Of a DNA stretch of 64,000 nt, positions 44,058 to 52,692 are shown one piece after another. A program made the position numbers and the translations under genes. The stretch's first letter is position 1. The number at the start of each line of letters is the position of its first letter. A model generated the notes under the pieces. That model was not told the DNA's origin. It saw only the letters and a program-made list of their open reading frames with translations, and did no database searches. Origin of the DNA: Actinomyces bovis. GTDB lineage: Bacteria; Actinomycetota; Actinomycetes; Actinomycetales; Actinomycetaceae. The stretch covers positions 310,001 to 374,000 of the forward strand of contig NZ_UAPQ01000006.1 of the NCBI RefSeq assembly GCF_900444995.1. The letters are read 5' to 3'.

Positions 44058-45832
44058 GGCAGGTCCTCCCACCGGGTGAACGGGGGCACGGGCGCGCCCG
44101 TGGCGACGGCGAGCGCACGCATGCGCGCCAGCGGCGGGGGCGTGAGCCCGGCCCGCTCCAGCAGTGCCGTGTCGGTGAGGACCTGCGCAGGGCCGCCCTG
44201 GGTGAGGACCGCGCCGTCGGCCAGGACGAGGACGCGGTCGGCGTGACCGGCGACGAGCTCCATGTCGTGGGTGGTGAGCACGACGGCGGTGCCCTCGTCC
44301 GCGATGGAGCGCAGCAGCGCCATGAGGGCCTCGCAGCTGGACCGGTCCTGGCCGAAGGTCGGCTCGTCGAGGCAGATGAGGTCGCGGTGGCGTCCCAGGA
44401 CGGAGGCGACCGACAGGCGGCGCTGCTGGCCCCCGGACAGGAGGAAGGGGCTGGAGCCCGCCTGCTCGACCAGCCCGAAGCGCTCCAGGCGCTCCGAGAC
44501 GGACCGACGCACCTCCTGCTCGTCGGCACCGGCCAGTCGCAGGCCGTGGGCGAGCTCGTCGGCCACGGTGCGCTCGAGGAACTGGTTCTCGGGGTTCTGG
44601 GCGACGAGGGTGACCGCGTGGCCGGGACGGCCGGGACGGCGCTCGCGGCCGGCGACGCGGACGCTGCCGCCGGTCCAGGGCTCGAGCCCGGCGAGGGCGC
44701 GCAGAAGGGTCGTCTTGCCCGAGCCGTTGGCCCCGGTGACGGCGAGTACCTGGCCGGGGCCGAGGGTGAGGCTCACCCCGGTGAGGACGGGGCGACGGCG
44801 ACTCCTGCGCCCGCGGGGAACGTCGAGGTCGCGCACCTCGAGCGCCGGGGGCGCGGTCGGGGCGGGCGGCCCGGCCTGCGGGGCGCCCGACGGTGCGCGG
44901 TCGTCCTCCGTGACGGCAACGGGCGGTGAGCCCTGGGGCAGACGGGCTGCGGCGAGCAGGCGGGCGCCGTCGGCCAGCGTGAGCGGGGCCTTCTCCGCGG
45001 TTTCGGGCCGGTCGTGGTCGACGTCGTCGGGCCCGGTGCAGCCGGCGTCGCGCAGGCGCAGCCCCAGCGCGGTCGCGGAGGGCAGTCGCACCCCGGCCCG
45101 GGCGAGCGCACGCGCGTGGCGGGCCATGACCCGGCGGACGGGGCCGGAGGCGAGGGTGGAGCCGTCGGGGCCGAGGGCGATGACGTGGCTGACGTGCTCG
45201 ATGACGTCGTCGAGGTCGTGCTCGACGACGAGCACGGCCGCCCCGCGGGCGTGGACCCCCGGCAGCAGCCGGTAGAAGGCGCGGGTGGCGGACGGGTCGA
45301 GGTTGGCGGTGGGCTCGTCCAGGACCAGCAGAGCCGGTTCCTGCGCCAGGGCGCAGGCCAGGACCAGGCGCTGGCGCTGCCCGCCGGACAGCTCCCAGGG
45401 GCTCGTCGCCTCCCGGCCGGACAGGCCGACGTCGGCCAGCGCCCGACGTGCGCGCGCCTCGATGTCGGCGGCCGGCACGCACAGGTTCTCCAGGGCGTAG
45501 CAGACCTCGTCGAGGACACTGGTGGTGACGATCTGGGCGTCGGGGTCCTGCATGACGACGGCGACGGTGCTGGCCAGGTGGGAGACCTCGGCGTCGGCGA
45601 CCTCCTGTCCGCCGACCCTCGCCGAGCCGCGGTAGGCGGAGGGCAGGCAGTGGGGCACGAGCCCTGGTAGGAGCCGGGTGAGAGTGGACTTGCCGCAGCC
45701 GGAGGGGCCCAGCAGGAGCGTCGTCGTACCCGGGCGCAGGGTGAGGGTGGCACCCTGCGGGACCCAGGTGCTGGTGCGGGCGTACTGGACGGCGGCGTCC
45801 TGGAGCGTGGCGACGGAGGGAGCCGTGCTCAC
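44054..45832 (-). CDS. ECF transporter ATPase, two fused ATP-binding domains
   Basis: This 592-residue protein carries two complete ATPase halves, as in the YkoD type. First half: Walker A LLLGPSGCGKST near residue 45, LSGGQRQRLVLACALA and LLVLDEPTANLD. Second half: TGANGSGKTT near residue 355, LLSGGQQRRLSVASVLGRH, LICLDEPTFGQD. QNPENQFLE after the second Walker A and MQDPDAQIVT in the first are the Q-helix region of EcfA. The GTG at 45832 overlaps the S-component stop (GTGA). Powers import through EcfT. Confidence 0.9.
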   Translation of the reverse strand: MSTAPSVATLQDAAVQYARTSTWVPQGATLTLRPGTTTLLLGPSGCGKSTLTRLLPGLVPHCLPSAYRGSARVGGQEVADAEVSHLASTVAVVMQDPDAQIVTTSVLDEVCYALENLCVPAADIEARARRALADVGLSGREATSPWELSGGQRQRLVLACALAQEPALLVLDEPTANLDPSATRAFYRLLPGVHARGAAVLVVEHDLDDVIEHVSHVIALGPDGSTLASGPVRRVMARHARALARAGVRLPSATALGLRLRDAGCTGPDDVDHDRPETAEKAPLTLADGARLLAAARLPQGSPPVAVTEDDRAPSGAPQAGPPAPTAPPALEVRDLDVPRGRRSRRRPVLTGVSLTLGPGQVLAVTGANGSGKTTLLRALAGLEPWTGGSVRVAGRERRPGRPGHAVTLVAQNPENQFLERTVADELAHGLRLAGADEQEVRRSVSERLERFGLVEQAGSSPFLLSGGQQRRLSVASVLGRHRDLICLDEPTFGQDRSSCEALMALLRSIADEGTAVVLTTHDMELVAGHADRVLVLADGAVLTQGGPAQVLTDTALLERAGLTPPPLARMRALAVATGAPVPPFTRWEDLP

Positions 45833-46425
45833 CGGGAGACGGCCAGGCCCGTGCGCTCCAGGGCCCGGCGCAGCAGCAGGCACACGCCGACGGCGACCCA
45901 GCAGGACAGGACCGCCAGGATGACGCCGACGACGGTCTCCTGGGTGGTGAGGGCGATGCCGAAGCCCGCCGAGTAGAGCGAGGCGTTGATACCACCGAAG
46001 ACGACACCGGAGAGCAGGTAGACCCACCAGGTCCAGCGCCGGTAGAGGAAGAGGGCGACGGGGGCGCCGACGAAGAGCGAGCCAATGAGGTTGCCCAGGA
46101 CGGCGGAGGGGCCCTGCGGGGTGAGGAAGGCCGAGATGATGCCCATGACGAGTCCGGAGACGAGGAAGGCGCCGGGCTTGTTGACCAGGACGCCGGGAAG
46201 GAGGTAGGGCACCATCCAGGCGCCCATGAGGGCGCACATGATGAGGATGCCGCGAGGGCTGACGGCGACGAGGACGGACACGTAGGTCAGGGGCACGACC
46301 AGAAGGGAGCCGACGACGCCGAGGGCGGCTACCGTCATGAGGTTGCGGGTGCCCAGGACGGAGTCTCGCAGCCCGGACCGGGCGGAGGTGCGGATGGTGG
46401 TCGAGGCTTCGGGTGCGCTGCTCAT
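45829..46425 (-). CDS. ECF transporter S component (substrate-binding membrane protein)
   Basis: This 198-residue protein has about six membrane helices. The segment KPGAFLVSGLVMGIISAFL followed by GPSAVLGNLIGSL resembles the YkoE family of S components; a Trep_Strep/MptD-type assignment is the alternative. YkoE itself serves HMP/thiamine, but the iron box upstream and the neighbouring exporter-fold pair point to iron, heme or a siderophore. The ATG at 46425 is preferred over two upstream in-frame ATGs because GAGGTC precedes it. It is the first gene of a five-gene operon with GTGA overlaps. Confidence 0.8.
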   Translation of the reverse strand: MSSAPEASTTIRTSARSGLRDSVLGTRNLMTVAALGVVGSLLVVPLTYVSVLVAVSPRGILIMCALMGAWMVPYLLPGVLVNKPGAFLVSGLVMGIISAFLTPQGPSAVLGNLIGSLFVGAPVALFLYRRWTWWVYLLSGVVFGGINASLYSAGFGIALTTQETVVGVILAVLSCWVAVGVCLLLRRALERTGLAVSR

Positions 46426-46487
46426 GGTGACCTCGGGTAGGTGGGGCGCCGGTCGGGTGGACGCCATGACCACCAGGCACCCGTGAA

Positions 46488-46534
46488 TCAGGATAGGCAC
46501 ACCTAAGATAGTAGTGGTTCTCAGTAGCGGTCAA
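46488..46534 (-). promoter_or_regulatory. Promoter with DtxR/IdeR iron box upstream of the ECF/ABC operon
   Basis: Minus strand: TTGACC (46529-46534), 18 bases, TATCTT (46505-46510). The sequence TTAGGTGTGCCTATCCTGA (46506 down to 46488) matches the 19-base DtxR consensus TTAGGTTAGCCTAACCTAA at 15 positions and overlaps the end of the -10 hexamer. It lies 63 bases before the S-component ATG. Iron-loaded DtxR/IdeR bound here would block transcription, so the operon should come on in low iron. Confidence 0.75.
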
Positions 46535-46667
46535 GTGTCGTCCGCCCGGGGCCTGCGGCGCCGGGGCACGTGGAACCGCCGCGGTGGAGGGACGCGCGCG
46601 CGGTACGTCTGTGGCCCCGTCTATGCTGGCCCGAGCCCGCACGCCAGCACGAGAACAAGGTGGACCC

Positions 46668-48005
46668 ATGACCCAGCAGGCCCCGCCCGCAGCCCCCGCC
46701 ACCCCAGCGACGCGCCCCGTCCTCAAGGTCGGTGTCCTCGGCTCAGGCACCGTCGGCACCCAGGTGGTCCGCCTCCTGCTAGAGCAAGCCGACGACTTCG
46801 CAGCCCGCTCCGGCGCCCACCTGGAAATCACCGGCATCGCCGTGCGCAACCTTGACGCCTCCCGCGACCCCGCCGTCCCGCGCCACCTCCTAACCACCGA
46901 TGCCACCGCCGTCGCCACTGGCAACGACATCGTCATCGAGCTCATCGGCGGCATTGAACCCGCCCGCACCCTCATCCTCGCGGCCTTCCACGCCGGCGCC
47001 TCCGTCATCACCGGCAACAAGGCCCTCATCGCCGCCCACGGCCCCGAGCTCTATGCCGCCGCCGCACAAGCCCACGTCGACTTCTACTACGAAGCCGCCG
47101 TCGCCGGGGCCATCCCCGTGGTCTACGCCCTGCGAGAATCCATGGCCGGAGACCGCGTCACCAGCGTGCTCGGCATCGTCAACGGCACCACCAACTACAT
47201 CCTGGACGAGATGAGCACCAAAGGCCTGTCATTCGACGCCGCCCTGGCCACCGCCCAGAAACTTGGCTACGCCGAAGCCGACCCCACCGCCGACGTCGAC
47301 GGCCTAGATGCCGCCGCCAAATGCGCCATCATCGCCTCCCTAGCCTTCCACACGCGCGTCGGCCTAGACGACGTCACCGTAGAAGGCATCCGGGACATCA
47401 CCGCCGACGACATCCGTGAAGCCCACGCCTCCGGCTGCGAAATCAAGCTCCTAGCCATCGCCCAGCGCCGCGAAGACCAACACGCCAAAGGCATCTCCGT
47501 GCGCGTCCACCCGGCCCTCGTCCCCCAAAACCACCCCCTCGCTTCCGTACACGGCGCCTTCAACGCCGTTCTAGTGGAGGCTGAGGCCGCTGGTCGCCTC
47601 ATGTTCTACGGGCAAGGCGCCGGTGGAGCCCCCACCGCCTCCGCAGTGCTCTCCGACGTCGTAGCCGCCGCCGCGCACCGCGTAAACGGCGGTGAGGCCC
47701 CCCGCGAGTCCTCCTACGCCGATCTGCCACTCCTTGGCCCGGAGGCCGCGCTGACCCGCTACCAGGTGCAACTGCGCTTGGAGGACACCCCCGGCTCCCT
47801 GGCCGCCATAGCCCAGGTCTTTGCGGACAACCAGGTCTCCATCGACTCCGTGCGCCAATCCTCCTACGTGGGCAGCCAAGACGCTATCGTCACCATCGTC
47901 ACCCATGAGGCACCCGTCTCCGCCCTGGACGCCGCCGTCACCGGCCTGAGCCAAGAGGAGCGGGTGGAGTCCGTGGTCTCTATCCGCCGCGTCGAAGGGC
48001 TCTGA
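46668..48005 (+). CDS. hom: Homoserine dehydrogenase
   Basis: This 445-residue enzyme reduces aspartate semialdehyde to homoserine. Seen: the NAD(P)-binding KVGVLGSGTVGTQVVRLL near residues 21-38, VITGNKALIAAHGPEL, YYEAAVAGAIPVV, NGTTNYILDEM, and KLGYAEADPTADVDGLDAAAK at the catalytic site. The C-terminal 80 residues form an ACT domain (LEDTPGSLAAIAQVFADNQVS) for feedback by threonine. The ATG at 46668 follows AAGGTGG; the longer frame from 46584 is rejected. It is followed by thrB, three bases on. thrC, often between them, is missing here. Confidence 0.95.
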   Translation: MTQQAPPAAPATPATRPVLKVGVLGSGTVGTQVVRLLLEQADDFAARSGAHLEITGIAVRNLDASRDPAVPRHLLTTDATAVATGNDIVIELIGGIEPARTLILAAFHAGASVITGNKALIAAHGPELYAAAAQAHVDFYYEAAVAGAIPVVYALRESMAGDRVTSVLGIVNGTTNYILDEMSTKGLSFDAALATAQKLGYAEADPTADVDGLDAAAKCAIIASLAFHTRVGLDDVTVEGIRDITADDIREAHASGCEIKLLAIAQRREDQHAKGISVRVHPALVPQNHPLASVHGAFNAVLVEAEAAGRLMFYGQGAGGAPTASAVLSDVVAAAAHRVNGGEAPRESSYADLPLLGPEAALTRYQVQLRLEDTPGSLAAIAQVFADNQVSIDSVRQSSYVGSQDAIVTIVTHEAPVSALDAAVTGLSQEERVESVVSIRRVEGL

Positions 48006-48008
48006 GCT

Positions 48009-48914
48009 ATGTCAGCCAGGCTTTGCAAAGAACGCGCGGCGGTGCGCGTGCCTGCTACCACCGCCAATATGGGGCCGGGCTTCGACTCCTTCGGCATGGC
48101 CTTCCGCTTCTACGACGAAGTCACCGTGCGGCCAGTGATCGGCGCCACCCACGTCAAGGTCGTAGGGGTGGGTGAGGGCAAAGTCGCCACCAATGACGAC
48201 AACCTGGTGGTCCGGGCCCTGCGTGCCGGACTCGACGCCGTAGGCGCCCCCCAGGCAGGCTTTGAAATGAGCTGCTTTAACCGCATCCCCCATGGCGGCG
48301 GCATGGGCTCCTCCGCCTCCGCCGCCGTCGCTGGCCTAATGCTGGCCCGAGGCCTGATCTCTGAGCCTGAAGCCCTAAGCGATGAGGTCATCTTCCGCCT
48401 AGCCACCGAGTTTGAAGGCCACCCGGACAATGTAGCCCCCGCCGTCTTTGGGGGCGCCACCGTAGCCTGGACGGACAAGGACGGCACCCCGCACGCCGCC
48501 CCCATGCCCGTGGACGCGAGCCTGCCCGTGAGCCTGCTGGTACCCCCGGAAACCACTCGCCTATCCACGGAAGCAGCCCGCAAAGTCCTGCCCTCCGCCG
48601 TACCGCGCGCCGACGCCCTCTTCAATACCTCCCGGGCCGCCGTGCTCATGCTGGCGCTGGCAGGGCGCCCCGACCTACTCATGGCGGGCACCGAGGACCG
48701 CCTGCACCAGGAGTACCGCCGTCGCGTCCTACCCGACTCCATGGCCGTGATGGATTCCTTACGCGGCCAGGACTACCCGGCAGTCATCTCCGGAGCTGGC
48801 CCCACCGTGCTGGTGCTCGCACACCTCAAACAGGGCACCCGAATGGCCCTGGAGCGGCACGGCTGGAGCGTGCTGCAACCCGCCATTGACCTAGACGGCG
48901 CCCGCCTCAGCTGA
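48009..48914 (+). CDS. thrB: Homoserine kinase
   Basis: This 301-residue GHMP kinase phosphorylates homoserine for threonine synthesis. Seen: RVPATTANMGPGFDSFGMAF at the N-terminus, the ATP loop RIPHGGGMGSSASAAVAG (about residues 92-109), EGHPDNVAPAVFGG and the C-terminal ISGAGPTVLVL. The ATG at 48009 lies three bases after the hom stop, so the two are co-translated. The product is used by a threonine synthase that must be elsewhere. Confidence 0.95.
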   Translation: MSARLCKERAAVRVPATTANMGPGFDSFGMAFRFYDEVTVRPVIGATHVKVVGVGEGKVATNDDNLVVRALRAGLDAVGAPQAGFEMSCFNRIPHGGGMGSSASAAVAGLMLARGLISEPEALSDEVIFRLATEFEGHPDNVAPAVFGGATVAWTDKDGTPHAAPMPVDASLPVSLLVPPETTRLSTEAARKVLPSAVPRADALFNTSRAAVLMLALAGRPDLLMAGTEDRLHQEYRRRVLPDSMAVMDSLRGQDYPAVISGAGPTVLVLAHLKQGTRMALERHGWSVLQPAIDLDGARLS

Positions 48915-48956
48915 AAGCTGGCCCAACCGCCCCGCTGACCCGGCTGAACTGCGGCC

Positions 48957-50354
48957 TCAGGCAGCCTCAATTGCCGCGCAAACCTGCTCAACTAACGCCC
49001 GCAGATCAGCTTCCTGGCCGGCATCCTCGCCCACCGCCGCGCTAGTGCACTGCTCCACCAGCCCAGCCAGATCCATGAGGATCTGCTCTGAGCCGGAGAC
49101 GGCGGCCGCAGCAGCCTTGGTCAGCGACTGAGCCGCTTCCGGTAGATTGGGGTCCTGGGACTTGGGGCTATTGGTCCAAAGCTCCAGGATTTGGTGGGGG
49201 ATTGCCAGCAGGCGCTGCACCTGGGCGACGGCGTCGCCAGTCTGCGCGGCCAGCTCCTGGTAGCTGCGCGTCTGGGCGGCGAAGTCCTCCATGCCCTCGC
49301 GCAAAGCCTGACCCAAGTCATTAATCGCGCCGCGCGTCAGCTCAGAGTCCTCGCTGGCAGCAGTGCCAGCCCCCTCCGCGCCGCTAGCTTCGCCGTCGAT
49401 CAACTCCGCCAGGAAGGTGGCCGTCATGGAGGCGTGCAGGCGTGCCAGGGCGATGCGGAAGCGGGTGCGCCCCACGGTCGCCTCCATCTGCGCCAAAGTT
49501 TGCTGCAGACTGGAGACCTGCGGGGTGATAAGCCCCTGCATCTGCAACCACAGATCAAGCAGCTGCCCCAAAGTGGACAGGCCTGCGTCGGAGCGGTCCA
49601 GGCTGGCCACCGACTCGGAGCTAATCGCGGGGTTGTTTACGGCGCGATTCAGGCGTTTGGAGGTGCGTTTAATCGCGTGATCCAGGTCCGCCAGCGCATC
49701 TAGGCGACTCATCCAAGCGTCTAAGTCAGCGCTGAGCGCATGCACCGCCTCAAGCGCGCGAGCCTGGGGGCCGACGGTACCTGGCCGCTGCGCAAGTCCC
49801 TGTCCGCTCTCCTCCCAGCTGGCTACTTCTGCGGGCAAAGCCACGTTCTGGAAGGCCTCGTAAGAGTCCAGGCCCGCCTCTGCTAACAGTTCCACGAGCT
49901 TCCCGGCCCCCTGAGCAGCAGTCTCCCGCCGATTGGCACCACCGGCGGCAGCCTCCTGCTCAAAACCGAGGGCCTGCTCGTACAGGGCGTAAGCGGTCTC
50001 CTCCAAGTCAGCGCGCATGGGCCGGGAACGCACGGAGAGGTAGTCACCGTTGCGCATGGGAGTGACGGTGGCAAAGACGCGATACTCGGAGCCATTGCCC
50101 GCCAGATTGCGCACATACGCGGCGAAGGGCCGGCCCGCTTTGAGGGTGTCCCACATGGCGTGGAAAGCCCCGGCTGGCATCGCCGGGTGGCGGATCAGAT
50201 TGTGAGGGGCCTGACTGAGCTCGTCGGCCTCAAAATGGGACAGACGCACAAAGACATTGTTGGCGCGCTTGATAACTCCCCTGGCATCCGTAGTGGAGAA
50301 GAACAGCTCGTCCACGCCGACCTCGTGCCTGGCGCCGGAGGGTTGGTTGGGCAT
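48957..50354 (-). CDS. Aer-type PAS domain protein without a signalling output domain
   Basis: This 465-residue protein starts at the ATG at 50354, which follows GAGGAGAA. The N-terminal PAS domain (about residues 15-120) reads FFSTTDARGVIKRANNVFVR, then HNLIRHPAMPAGAFHAMWDT and SEYRVFATVTPM, the pattern of the FAD-binding PAS of aerotaxis receptor Aer. The remaining 340 residues are helical and rich in Ala, Leu, Gln and Glu, probably coiled coil. No membrane helix, HAMP, histidine kinase, GGDEF or methyl-accepting hairpin is visible. Function unknown; a soluble redox or oxygen sensor is the best guess. Convergent with thrB. Confidence 0.78.
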   Translation of the reverse strand: MPNQPSGARHEVGVDELFFSTTDARGVIKRANNVFVRLSHFEADELSQAPHNLIRHPAMPAGAFHAMWDTLKAGRPFAAYVRNLAGNGSEYRVFATVTPMRNGDYLSVRSRPMRADLEETAYALYEQALGFEQEAAAGGANRRETAAQGAGKLVELLAEAGLDSYEAFQNVALPAEVASWEESGQGLAQRPGTVGPQARALEAVHALSADLDAWMSRLDALADLDHAIKRTSKRLNRAVNNPAISSESVASLDRSDAGLSTLGQLLDLWLQMQGLITPQVSSLQQTLAQMEATVGRTRFRIALARLHASMTATFLAELIDGEASGAEGAGTAASEDSELTRGAINDLGQALREGMEDFAAQTRSYQELAAQTGDAVAQVQRLLAIPHQILELWTNSPKSQDPNLPEAAQSLTKAAAAAVSGSEQILMDLAGLVEQCTSAAVGEDAGQEADLRALVEQVCAAIEAA

Positions 50355-50571
50355 GGCGGCAATTCTCCTCAGGGTCGATAAGCCAAGGAGAAGGCTACCT
50401 AAACCCACCGGCCCCGGCTTCCGACGATCGGATGGCTTTTGAGCTCTCCTACAGCACAGCAACTGGGTGCTAAGGCGAAGTGCCGAGATAACCTGTCCGC
50501 CAGGCGCCGCACTTGCTCTCGCGGGCGCCCGCCAATGCCGCCCAGCGGCCCAGCCCAGCCGGAAGGACGCC

Positions 50572-51381
50572 ATGAGCGAGCAGCAAGCCGCCTCGCCCAC
50601 CGTGCCGACGGCGTCGTCCCTGCGCCGCAGTGCCCACCGGCAGATGGTGGCCGCCACGATCATGCTGGTCCTGGGCCTAGTGGCCCTAGTGCTGGTGCTC
50701 ACCCGCAGGCTCAACTTCTACCTACAGCCCTATTTCCAACCTTTCATACTGCTGACAGCCTTAGTGCTCATCGTGCTAGCCATGTGGACGCTGGTGGACC
50801 TGGACCGACCCACAGTCCTCAAAGCCCACGCCCCCATGCGCCCCAGCTCCTGGCTAGTGCTGGTGCCTGTGATCCTGGCAGTGGTCTGCGCCCCCAGCCC
50901 CCTGGGGGCAGCACTGATGTCCTCGACGGCGGTGGCGGGCGGTGGCGGAGGCGCGGCCTACACCGCAGCCAAGCAGAGTTCACGGGTGCGCGCCGCCAAA
51001 GTCCTGGGCACCAACCCTGATGGAACCGTCGCCTTCCCAATCCTGCCCACCGGCACCGTCAACTCCCTTGGCCTGGATGAACTCTCCGACCGCTACTCGC
51101 TAGGGTCTAAACCCCAGCTAGCAGGCCGCACCGTAAAGCTGCTGGGCTTTGCTAGCCCGGGCCCTGACGGCGGCTGGCGGCTAGGCCGCTTCAAAATCTA
51201 CTGCTGCGCCGCTGACGCCATCCCCTACCAGGCCGCCTTGATAGGACTGTCCCAGGAACTCCAAGCCGACCAGTGGTACGAGGTGACCGGACTCGTACAG
51301 ACCAACCCGGAGTTTGAGGTGCCCATCTTGCAGGTCACCCACTTGACTGCCGTACCCCAGCCGGAGAGCCCCTACCTGTGA
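50572..51381 (+). CDS. TIGR03943/DUF1980 family protein
   Basis: This 269-residue protein starts at the ATG at 50572, preceded by GGAAGGA. Two or three N-terminal membrane helices are followed by a soluble domain with FKIYCCAADAIPYQAALIG near residue 210, the hallmark of this family (YcgQ in Bacillus). Its partner gene overlaps it by 4 bases (GTGA), and the pair always comes with a DUF318 permease. The two Cys side by side suggest metal binding. Metal uptake or export has been proposed for the pair; the sequence does not show which. Confidence 0.85.
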   Translation: MSEQQAASPTVPTASSLRRSAHRQMVAATIMLVLGLVALVLVLTRRLNFYLQPYFQPFILLTALVLIVLAMWTLVDLDRPTVLKAHAPMRPSSWLVLVPVILAVVCAPSPLGAALMSSTAVAGGGGGAAYTAAKQSSRVRAAKVLGTNPDGTVAFPILPTGTVNSLGLDELSDRYSLGSKPQLAGRTVKLLGFASPGPDGGWRLGRFKIYCCAADAIPYQAALIGLSQELQADQWYEVTGLVQTNPEFEVPILQVTHLTAVPQPESPYL

Positions 51382-52451
51382 AAACTCCGCCAGCCATCGG
51401 GACAGCTACTAGGCCAGCCACTGAGCCAGCCACCGGCCCCAAAGCAGATGTTGACGCCGAGCAGCTTGCCGCCGCCAGGCGCGCCGCCTCTGGACGCTGG
51501 TACCTACCATCCGCCGCCCTAGCTCTGGTAACCCTCTGCATGGGGGCACTGCGCTGGCGCGGGCAGCTGCTAGACCTGCACGGCGCCGTCGAGTCCTGGG
51601 CTGCCATCACCATCGCCATCACCCTGCAAGCCCTGCCCTTCCTGCTGCTAGGCGTGCTGGTCTCCGCACTAATTTCCGCCCTGGTACCCCAGAGCCTCCT
51701 AAAACGCCTGACCCCCGCCAATGGCGCCCTGGCTGTGCCCACGGCTGCCACCTGCGGCCTGCTCCTGCCCGGCTGTGAATGCGCCTCCGTGCCCGTGGCC
51801 CAGTCCCTCATCCGCCGCGGACTGCCGCCAGCAGCCGCCTACGCCTTCCTATTGGCCAGCCCCGCCGTCAACCCCGTGGTGCTGGTGGCCACCGCCGTCG
51901 CCTACACCGGAAACCCCACCATGGTGTGGGCTCGCTTGGCCGCCTCACTATTATCTGCGATGGTGGTCGGTTGGGTGTGGCTGGCCCTTGGGCACGAGGC
52001 GCCAGCGGGGCAGGCTGAGGCGCATGAACACGGTGGAGTCAGCCGGGCCGAGGCTTTCCGGGCTAGCGCCGTCCATGACTTCATGAACGCCAGTGGCTAC
52101 TTGGCTGCTGGCGCTATGGTCGCAGCTCTCATCAAGGTGGTGGTGCCGCGCAGCTGGTTCACGGTCCTGCAGCAGTATCCGGCGGTAGCCATTTTGGTTA
52201 TGGCGGCGCTCGCGGTGCTCTTGAGCCTGTGCTCGGAGGCGGATGCCTTTGTGGCGGCCGCCTTCAACGGGGTTTCCCTGACGGCGCAGTTGGTGTTCCT
52301 GGTGGTTGGCCCCATGGTGGACCTAAAGCTGATTGCCATGCAGTACGGGGCCTGGGGGAGAGGCTTTGTGCTGCGCTTTGTGCCCTTGACCCTGGCTGTG
52401 GCAGTGCTCTGCGGCACGGTGGTGGGGGCGCTGCTGCTGGGTGGGATGTGA
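51378..52451 (+). CDS. DUF318-type permease (YcgR/ArsP-like)
   Basis: This 357-residue protein has about eight membrane helices. The segments LLPGCECASVPVAQSLIRRG and FLLASPAVNPVVLVATAVAY are the two repeated signature loops of the UPF0718 permease family, which includes the organoarsenical transporter ArsP. A short His-containing loop (EAHEHGG) follows helix five or six. The GTG start overlaps the stop of the DUF1980 gene, so the two proteins should act together. The substrate is not known. Confidence 0.88.
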   Translation: MKTPPAIGTATRPATEPATGPKADVDAEQLAAARRAASGRWYLPSAALALVTLCMGALRWRGQLLDLHGAVESWAAITIAITLQALPFLLLGVLVSALISALVPQSLLKRLTPANGALAVPTAATCGLLLPGCECASVPVAQSLIRRGLPPAAAYAFLLASPAVNPVVLVATAVAYTGNPTMVWARLAASLLSAMVVGWVWLALGHEAPAGQAEAHEHGGVSRAEAFRASAVHDFMNASGYLAAGAMVAALIKVVVPRSWFTVLQQYPAVAILVMAALAVLLSLCSEADAFVAAAFNGVSLTAQLVFLVVGPMVDLKLIAMQYGAWGRGFVLRFVPLTLAVAVLCGTVVGALLLGGM

Positions 52452-52692
52452 TCCTGGTGGCAGAGCAGGCCGGCTCTGCAGCATATTTACCGCCCTATGG
52501 ATGCGTTTAGCCCCGGTAAGATGCTAGAGTTACCGCGACGTCGGGTCCGCAGTGACTCGCGCCAGCATCAGCCTAGGAACGGTGGCATTGCCCCACAATC
52601 CCGCTGTGCAGGACCTTTCCCGTGAGCTTTCCGGACGGTCCCTCCCTATGCAACCGGACCTGCCGGACTAGAAGCACACTGTAAGGATCCTC
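52452..52692 (+). other. 241-base leader region of rho
   Basis: Gap between the permease stop and the Rho start. TAAGAT at 52518-52523 may be a -10 hexamer. Short complementary blocks (GGACGGTCC near 52634) suggest a folded leader, and rho genes are often controlled by attenuation in their leader. I see no known riboswitch and no short gene. Confidence 0.35.

Larger units (their letters stand above)
38226..46667. other. Putative recombination block with distinct codon use
   Basis: From inside lysA to just before hom, the coding DNA is richer in GC at third positions, with almost no CTA, TTA or GTA codons; argS upstream and hom, thrB downstream use CTA often. The block contains most of lysA and the ECF/ABC iron-box operon, which interrupts the usual lysA-hom order. 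The change is gradual neither at 38200-38230 nor at 46670-46750. I infer exchange with a related, higher-GC Actinomyces through the conserved flanking genes. No integrase, transposase or flanking repeat was seen. Confidence 0.6.

Noticed and set aside
43284-46085. A 933-codon reading frame ending in EcfT
   Set aside because: The EcfT part starts at the GTG at 44057; the rest is an antisense-like shadow in the ATPase gene with Arg/Pro-rich nonsense sequence.
44054-47029. A continuous 991-codon reading frame covering the S component region and the double ATPase
   Set aside because: Only the part from the GTG at 45832 resembles a protein (two ATPase domains). The upstream part is a GC-driven shadow of the S component and hom; the real start overlaps the S-component stop.
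48006-48008. A missing thrC as a sign of deletion between hom and thrB
   Set aside because: Three-base spacing and intact ends show a normal junction; many actinobacteria keep thrC elsewhere.
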